The notes under the pieces: generated by a model
The model's database searches: none
Seen by the model: the letters and a program-made list of their open reading frames with translations, nothing else
Told to the model about the DNA's origin: nothing
Shown here: positions 59,259-62,772 of the stretch, one piece after another
Layout of the letters: the number at the start of each line of letters is the position of its first letter
Position numbering within the stretch: the first letter of the stretch is position 1
Made by a program: the position numbers and the translations under genes
Assembly: GCA_027577595.1 (NCBI GenBank)
Contig: JANBRJ010000096.1
Coordinates: forward strand, 1 to 62,772
Reading direction: 5' to 3'
Length of the DNA: 62,772 bases
DNA from: Coemansia sp. RSA 487
Taxonomy: Eukaryota > Kickxellomycota > Kickxellomycetes > Kickxellales > Kickxellaceae

Positions 59259-62039
59259 ATGACCTCTGAAAAGCTTCGCTATGACAACCGCGTTGTGGTT
59301 ATCACCGGCGCCGGCGGTGGACTAGGTAAGGCATACTCGCTATTCTTTGCATCGCGCGGCGCCAAGGTTGTGGTCAACGACTTGGGCTCCGGACTGAAGG
59401 GCGAGGGCAGCTCTGCCGGCGCCGCTGACCTCGTGGTCGACGAGATCAAGCAGGCCGGAGGCACCGCTGTTGCCGACTACCACAACGTCGTCGTAGAGGG
59501 CGAAAAGATCGTCGAAACAGCAGTCAAGGCCTTTGGGCGCATCGACGTCATCATCAACAACGCAGGTATCCTCCGCGACAAGTCGTTCAAGAGCATGACC
59601 GACAAGGACTGGGATGATGTGCTCAATGTGCACTTGAACGGAGCTTACCGCATCACCAAGGCTGCATGGCCCATTATGCGCGCCCAAAAGTTCGGCCGCA
59701 TCATCATGACGGCATCGGCTGCCGGTATCTACGGCAACTTTGGACAGGCCAACTATGCGGCGGCAAAACAGGCGCTCATCGGGTTCAGCAACTCGCTGGC
59801 GCTGGAGGGCGCAAAGTACAACATCACTTCCAACGCCATTGCGCCGTTGGCAGCGTCCCGCATGACAGCCACAGTGATGCCGCAAGAGATGCTTGAGGCG
59901 CTGAAGCCCGAGTTCATTGCACCCTTGGTCGGCTACCTGACCCACGAGAACACCAAGCAGACCGGCGGTCTGTTTGAGATTGGCGCTGGCACCATAACCG
60001 CCCACCGCTGGGAAGCCACGCAGGGCGTTGTATTCAAGCCTGACGCCTCGTTCACGCCGGGTGCTGTCAAGGCGCGGTTCGACGAAATCGACAGCTTTGA
60101 CAGTGCCTCCGTGTACTACCCGGCCTCGATGAAGGAAAACGACTGGCTGGGCAAGCTCGAGGAGGCCAAGCATCTGACATCCAACCGCGCAGGCGAAAAC
60201 TTGCGCTTTGACGGCAAGGTTGTGCTAGTGACTGGCGCCGGCAACGGACTGGGTCGCGCATATGCCCTCATGTTTGCGCGTGCTGGCGCCAAGGTCGTGG
60301 TCAATGATCTGGCTGTTATTGAGAAGGACGGCCGCAAAGTGCGCGCTGCCGATCTGGTTGTTGGTGAGATCAAGAGCGCTGGTGGTGCAGCGGTGGCCAA
60401 CCACGACTCAGTCGAGGATGGCGACAAGCTCGTGCAGACAGCTATCGACAATTTTGGGCGGATCGACGTTGTGGTCAACAACGCAGGCATTCTGCGCGAC
60501 AAGTCGTTTATCAAGGTGACGCCGCAGGAGTGGGACCTTGTCTACCGCGTGCACTTGCGCGGCACCTATAAGGTCAGCAAGGCTGCGTGGCCGCATTTCG
60601 TGAAGCAGAAGAGCGGCGCCATCATCAACACCAACTCTTCGGTCGGTATCTTTGGCAACTTTGGACAAACCAACTATGCGTCGGCAAAGGCCGGCATCCA
60701 GGGACTTACCAACACGCTGGCCATTGAGGGTGCCAAATACGGCATCCGTGCCAACGCTGTTGCACCAAACGCAGGCACTGCAATGACAGCCACTATTATG
60801 CCAGCCGAGATCGTCGAGATGCTCAAGCCCGAGTATGTGGCTCCGCTTGTCGGGTATCTTGCGCACGAGTCAACACCGCACACCAGCAAGCTGTTCCAGG
60901 TCGGGTCGTGCTGGGTGTCCGAGATCCGTCGCCAGAGATCCGGTGGTGTAGCGTTCTCGCTCAAGCGTGAGCTGACGCCTGAGGATATCGCCAAGCGCTG
61001 GACCGACATTGTCAACTTTAATGATGGACGTGCGCACTTTGTCCCAAACACGCGCCAGAGCTCCACTGAGCTCATGCAGAACGCAATGTCGGGCGGCAGC
61101 GAGAACGAAGCAGAAGAGGAGAAGGTGGATATCGCTGGCGCCTATGCCGCAAAGAGCAAGCCGCAGCCGTTCGACTACACAAAGCGCGATGTTGTACTCT
61201 ATGCGTTAGGCATCGGTGCATCGCACCATGACTTGCCGCTGGTCTACGAGAATAACGATGCGTTCCAGACGTTCCCGACGTTTGCGGTGATCCCTGCGTT
61301 CCACACGCGCATGGACCTAACGTCGTTCCTGCCGTCGTTCAACCCGATGATGCTCCTCCACGGCGAGCAGTTTGTCGAGGTGCACCGCCCGATCCCGACC
61401 GAGGGCCAGCTACTGTGCACAACCCAAATCGTCGACATCCAGGACAAAGGCAAGGGCCTGACCGCCACCGGCCGCCTGACAATGATTGACAAGGATGGCA
61501 ACGTCATCGCTGTCAGCGAGTCGACATCATTCATCCGCGGACTCGGCGGCTTCAGCAAGAAGCCTGGGTTCGCCCCAGTCAAGAGCCTCGAGCGCCCTAC
61601 CGCAGCAACCGCCGCCAACATCATCCCCAAGCGCGCACCTGATGCTGTCTACTCGCAAAAGACCTCCGAGGAACAGGCCGCCGTGTATCGCTTGGCTGGT
61701 GACTACAACCCGCTTCATATCGACCCTGAGATGTCCAAGATGGGAGGCTTCAAGGTTCCCATCCTCCACGGCCTGTGCACCTTTGGTCACGCCGCTCGCC
61801 ACGTCGTCAAGATCGCCTCCGCTGGCGCCGATGCGTCCCGCCTCAAGAGCGTCAAAGCCCGCTTCTCGGCGCCTGTGTTGCCTGGAGAGACCCTGGAGAC
61901 AAGCGTTTGGGCTGACAAGACCTCCTCCAACAGGGTCCTCTTCCAGGTCCGTGTTGTCGAGCGCGATGTCATTGCCATATCCAACGCAGCTGCAGAGTTC
62001 ACAGCTCCTGTTGTTATCAACGCCAACCCCAAACTCTAA
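59259..62039 (+). CDS. Peroxisomal multifunctional beta-oxidation enzyme (FOX2/MFP-2)
   Basis: The 926-residue product has the fungal Fox2 order: two short-chain dehydrogenase domains, then an enoyl-CoA hydratase 2 domain. Domain A (about 1-300) has VVVITGAGGGLGKAY for NAD binding and the active-site NYAAAKQ near 165. Domain B (about 315-610) has VVLVTGAGNGLGRAY and NYASAKAG near 472. The hot-dog hydratase (about 650-926) has YALGIGASHHDLPLVYEN and the catalytic motif AGDYNPLHIDPE near 813-824, then LHGLCTFGHAAR. It converts trans-2-enoyl-CoA through (3R)-hydroxyacyl-CoA to 3-ketoacyl-CoA in peroxisomes. The last three residues are PKL, an unusual but possible type 1 peroxisome signal. Two dehydrogenase domains distinguish the fungal from the animal enzyme, which has one. 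Complete. Confidence 0.96.
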   Translation: MTSEKLRYDNRVVVITGAGGGLGKAYSLFFASRGAKVVVNDLGSGLKGEGSSAGAADLVVDEIKQAGGTAVADYHNVVVEGEKIVETAVKAFGRIDVIINNAGILRDKSFKSMTDKDWDDVLNVHLNGAYRITKAAWPIMRAQKFGRIIMTASAAGIYGNFGQANYAAAKQALIGFSNSLALEGAKYNITSNAIAPLAASRMTATVMPQEMLEALKPEFIAPLVGYLTHENTKQTGGLFEIGAGTITAHRWEATQGVVFKPDASFTPGAVKARFDEIDSFDSASVYYPASMKENDWLGKLEEAKHLTSNRAGENLRFDGKVVLVTGAGNGLGRAYALMFARAGAKVVVNDLAVIEKDGRKVRAADLVVGEIKSAGGAAVANHDSVEDGDKLVQTAIDNFGRIDVVVNNAGILRDKSFIKVTPQEWDLVYRVHLRGTYKVSKAAWPHFVKQKSGAIINTNSSVGIFGNFGQTNYASAKAGIQGLTNTLAIEGAKYGIRANAVAPNAGTAMTATIMPAEIVEMLKPEYVAPLVGYLAHESTPHTSKLFQVGSCWVSEIRRQRSGGVAFSLKRELTPEDIAKRWTDIVNFNDGRAHFVPNTRQSSTELMQNAMSGGSENEAEEEKVDIAGAYAAKSKPQPFDYTKRDVVLYALGIGASHHDLPLVYENNDAFQTFPTFAVIPAFHTRMDLTSFLPSFNPMMLLHGEQFVEVHRPIPTEGQLLCTTQIVDIQDKGKGLTATGRLTMIDKDGNVIAVSESTSFIRGLGGFSKKPGFAPVKSLERPTAATAANIIPKRAPDAVYSQKTSEEQAAVYRLAGDYNPLHIDPEMSKMGGFKVPILHGLCTFGHAARHVVKIASAGADASRLKSVKARFSAPVLPGETLETSVWADKTSSNRVLFQVRVVERDVIAISNAAAEFTAPVVINANPKL

Positions 62040-62490
62040 CTCGTTTTTCTTCTGAATCGTATTTTCTTAATCAACCATAAACTTACACGACAAGCAGGTA
62101 TCTCTATCTATCTACCCATCTCGAATAATATTGGTTAATGACTGCTTATGTGTATCACTTTGATCTTGCTAGAGAATAGTGATAAATTATGTGAGAAAGA
62201 GTAGCAAATCAATCGACATCATTCTTTATGCTTTAGAATTTGGTTAGATTAGCTTTTTGTATTGGATATATATTCTTTTATTAGGGGGGCTTGCAGGGGT
62301 CATTTCAGTCTGCCTATTGTATATATTATCTCGTAGCCAAAACGAAATCTGATGTTTGTTTTTTTTCCTCTTAAACGTGGTATAAAAGGAGCGTTTTTTT
62401 TGGCTGAGAGGAAATGGTTGAGCTTTTGTTACAGGAATAATCCGATTACAAACGAAACTCAAGTTCTTTCGCATTTCTTTATAACAAAAC
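62040..62490. other. Spacer between the FOX2-type gene and the edge gene
   Basis: About 450 bp of AT-rich sequence. It holds the 3' end of the FOX2-type gene and, near its right end, a TATA box and T-run. No gene was recognised. Confidence 0.5.
62381..62388 (+). promoter_or_regulatory. Strong TATA box before the right-edge gene
   Basis: TATAAAAG, 110 bp before the ATG at 62491, the best TATA match in this part of the window. It supports transcription toward the right edge. Confidence 0.5.
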
Positions 62491-62772
62491 ATGGCCTTTT
62501 ATAACCGTAAAAAAAACTATTTGGATAGTTGGATAGCATACGATGTTATCCAACAATATGATCGACTCAACGTGAGTCAACCATATTGCGATTCGGCTCT
62601 GCCATCTGCAAGCCGAATCGTTATCACACACATAGATGCAGTGAAGTTTTTGGGGAAAACTCTGAGACGATTGTGGTGATCTAGAATGATACTCCTGTGA
62701 TTTATGATCTAAATGAACCCGATACACGAGGACATAAAACCCATGCCTGCCGAGCAACCAAATCGTTTCCCC
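62491..62772 (+). CDS. Start of an unrecognised gene running off the right edge (predicted)
   Basis: An ATG in good context (ACAAAACATGGCC) opens a frame coding MAFYNRKKNYLDSWIAYDVI and ending in QQYDRLN at 62571. GTGAGT follows as a strong donor at 62572. An acceptor TCTAG ends at 62684, and the frame then continues in phase 0 to the window end (NDTPVIYDLNEPDTRGHKTH, then ACRATKSFP). The intron would be 113 nt, like the 112- and 120-nt introns of the AAA-ATPase-like gene. Without splicing the frame stops at 62677-62679. I do not recognise the protein from these 56 residues. A TATA box lies 110 bp upstream. The exon join is inference; the alternative is a 62-codon chance frame. Confidence 0.4.
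62529..62620. repeat. Three exactly abutting inverted repeats
   Basis: Hairpin 1 (62529-62553): TTGGATAGCAT, loop ACG, ATGTTATCCAA, 11-bp arms with one G-T pair. Hairpin 2 (62554-62588): outer arms CAATATG/CATATTG and inner arms GACTCA/TGAGTC around a loop ACG, with a 3-by-3 internal loop. Hairpin 3 (62589-62620): CGATTCGGCT/AGCCGAATCG, 10 bp, with a further TGC/GCA inside. They tile the segment without a spare base. The predicted splice donor lies in hairpin 2. Confidence 0.85.

Noticed and set aside
59340-60173. 277-codon minus-strand frame
   Set aside because: Antisense shadow of the first dehydrogenase domain of the FOX2-type gene; no domain of its own.
1-62772. tRNA, rRNA or CRISPR-like arrays
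   Set aside because: No GGTTCGA-type T-arm with a matching acceptor stem, no rRNA-like conserved block and no spaced direct repeats were seen by eye. A covariance-model search would be decisive and was not possible.

Overview
This window looks like nuclear DNA of an early-diverging fungus, most probably a Kickxellomycotina-type (Coemansia-like) zoopagomycete. That placement is an inference. It rests on a typical fungal gene set (Raptor, COP9 subunit 2, ULP-type SUMO protease, Fox2-type peroxisomal enzyme, CBF5, HGH1, an ABCC transporter), almost no introns except short ones in two genes, FunK1 and AAA-ATPase-like/PD-(D/E)XK genes, several CAP-superfamily secreted proteins, and long CAG-coded glutamine tracts. 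No rRNA, tRNA, CRISPR or prokaryotic operon structure was seen.

Region 1 (1-8.3 kb) is an AT-rich accessory zone. It holds the end of a FunK1-type kinase, a four-exon AAA-ATPase-like/PD-(D/E)XK gene on the minus strand, and decayed pieces of three housekeeping genes, all on the minus strand: a BMS1-like C-terminus, two segments of ELP1, and a tryptophan synthase beta domain that has lost its middle and its PLP lysine. The ELP1 relic lies between two diverged direct repeats of about 190 bp. About 1.8 kb with no recognisable gene follows.

Region 2 (8.3-17 kb) is rich in genes for secreted proteins: a GH20 hexosaminidase, a small secreted I78-type peptidase inhibitor, and three CAP (SCP/PR-1-like) proteins in a row on the plus strand. 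One of the three has two CAP domains and a very acidic tail. The clustering suggests a locally expanded group of secreted proteins acting at the cell surface or outside the cell.

Region 3 (17-62 kb) is mostly conserved housekeeping sequence: pyridoxal kinase; an 11.5-kb single-exon gene for a 3,826-residue Ser/Gln-rich multi-pass membrane protein; glutamine-dependent NAD+ synthetase; an unrecognised 851-residue protein; CBF5; an ABCC transporter; HGH1; a secreted GH114 hydrolase; a SUMO protease; CSN2; Raptor; and the peroxisomal multifunctional beta-oxidation enzyme. Several belong to well-known processes (TORC1 signalling, SUMO and NEDD8 control, ribosome and snoRNP biogenesis, vitamin B6 and NAD cofactors), but nothing in the sequence shows that they are co-regulated.

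At the right edge a TATA box, a good start context and a possible 113-nt intron suggest the beginning of one more, unrecognised gene. Its exon 1/intron junction lies inside three exactly abutting inverted repeats. The least explained items are this hairpin array, the relic zone with its direct repeats, the CAP/I78 cluster and the giant membrane protein. I found no single clearly new multi-gene system.
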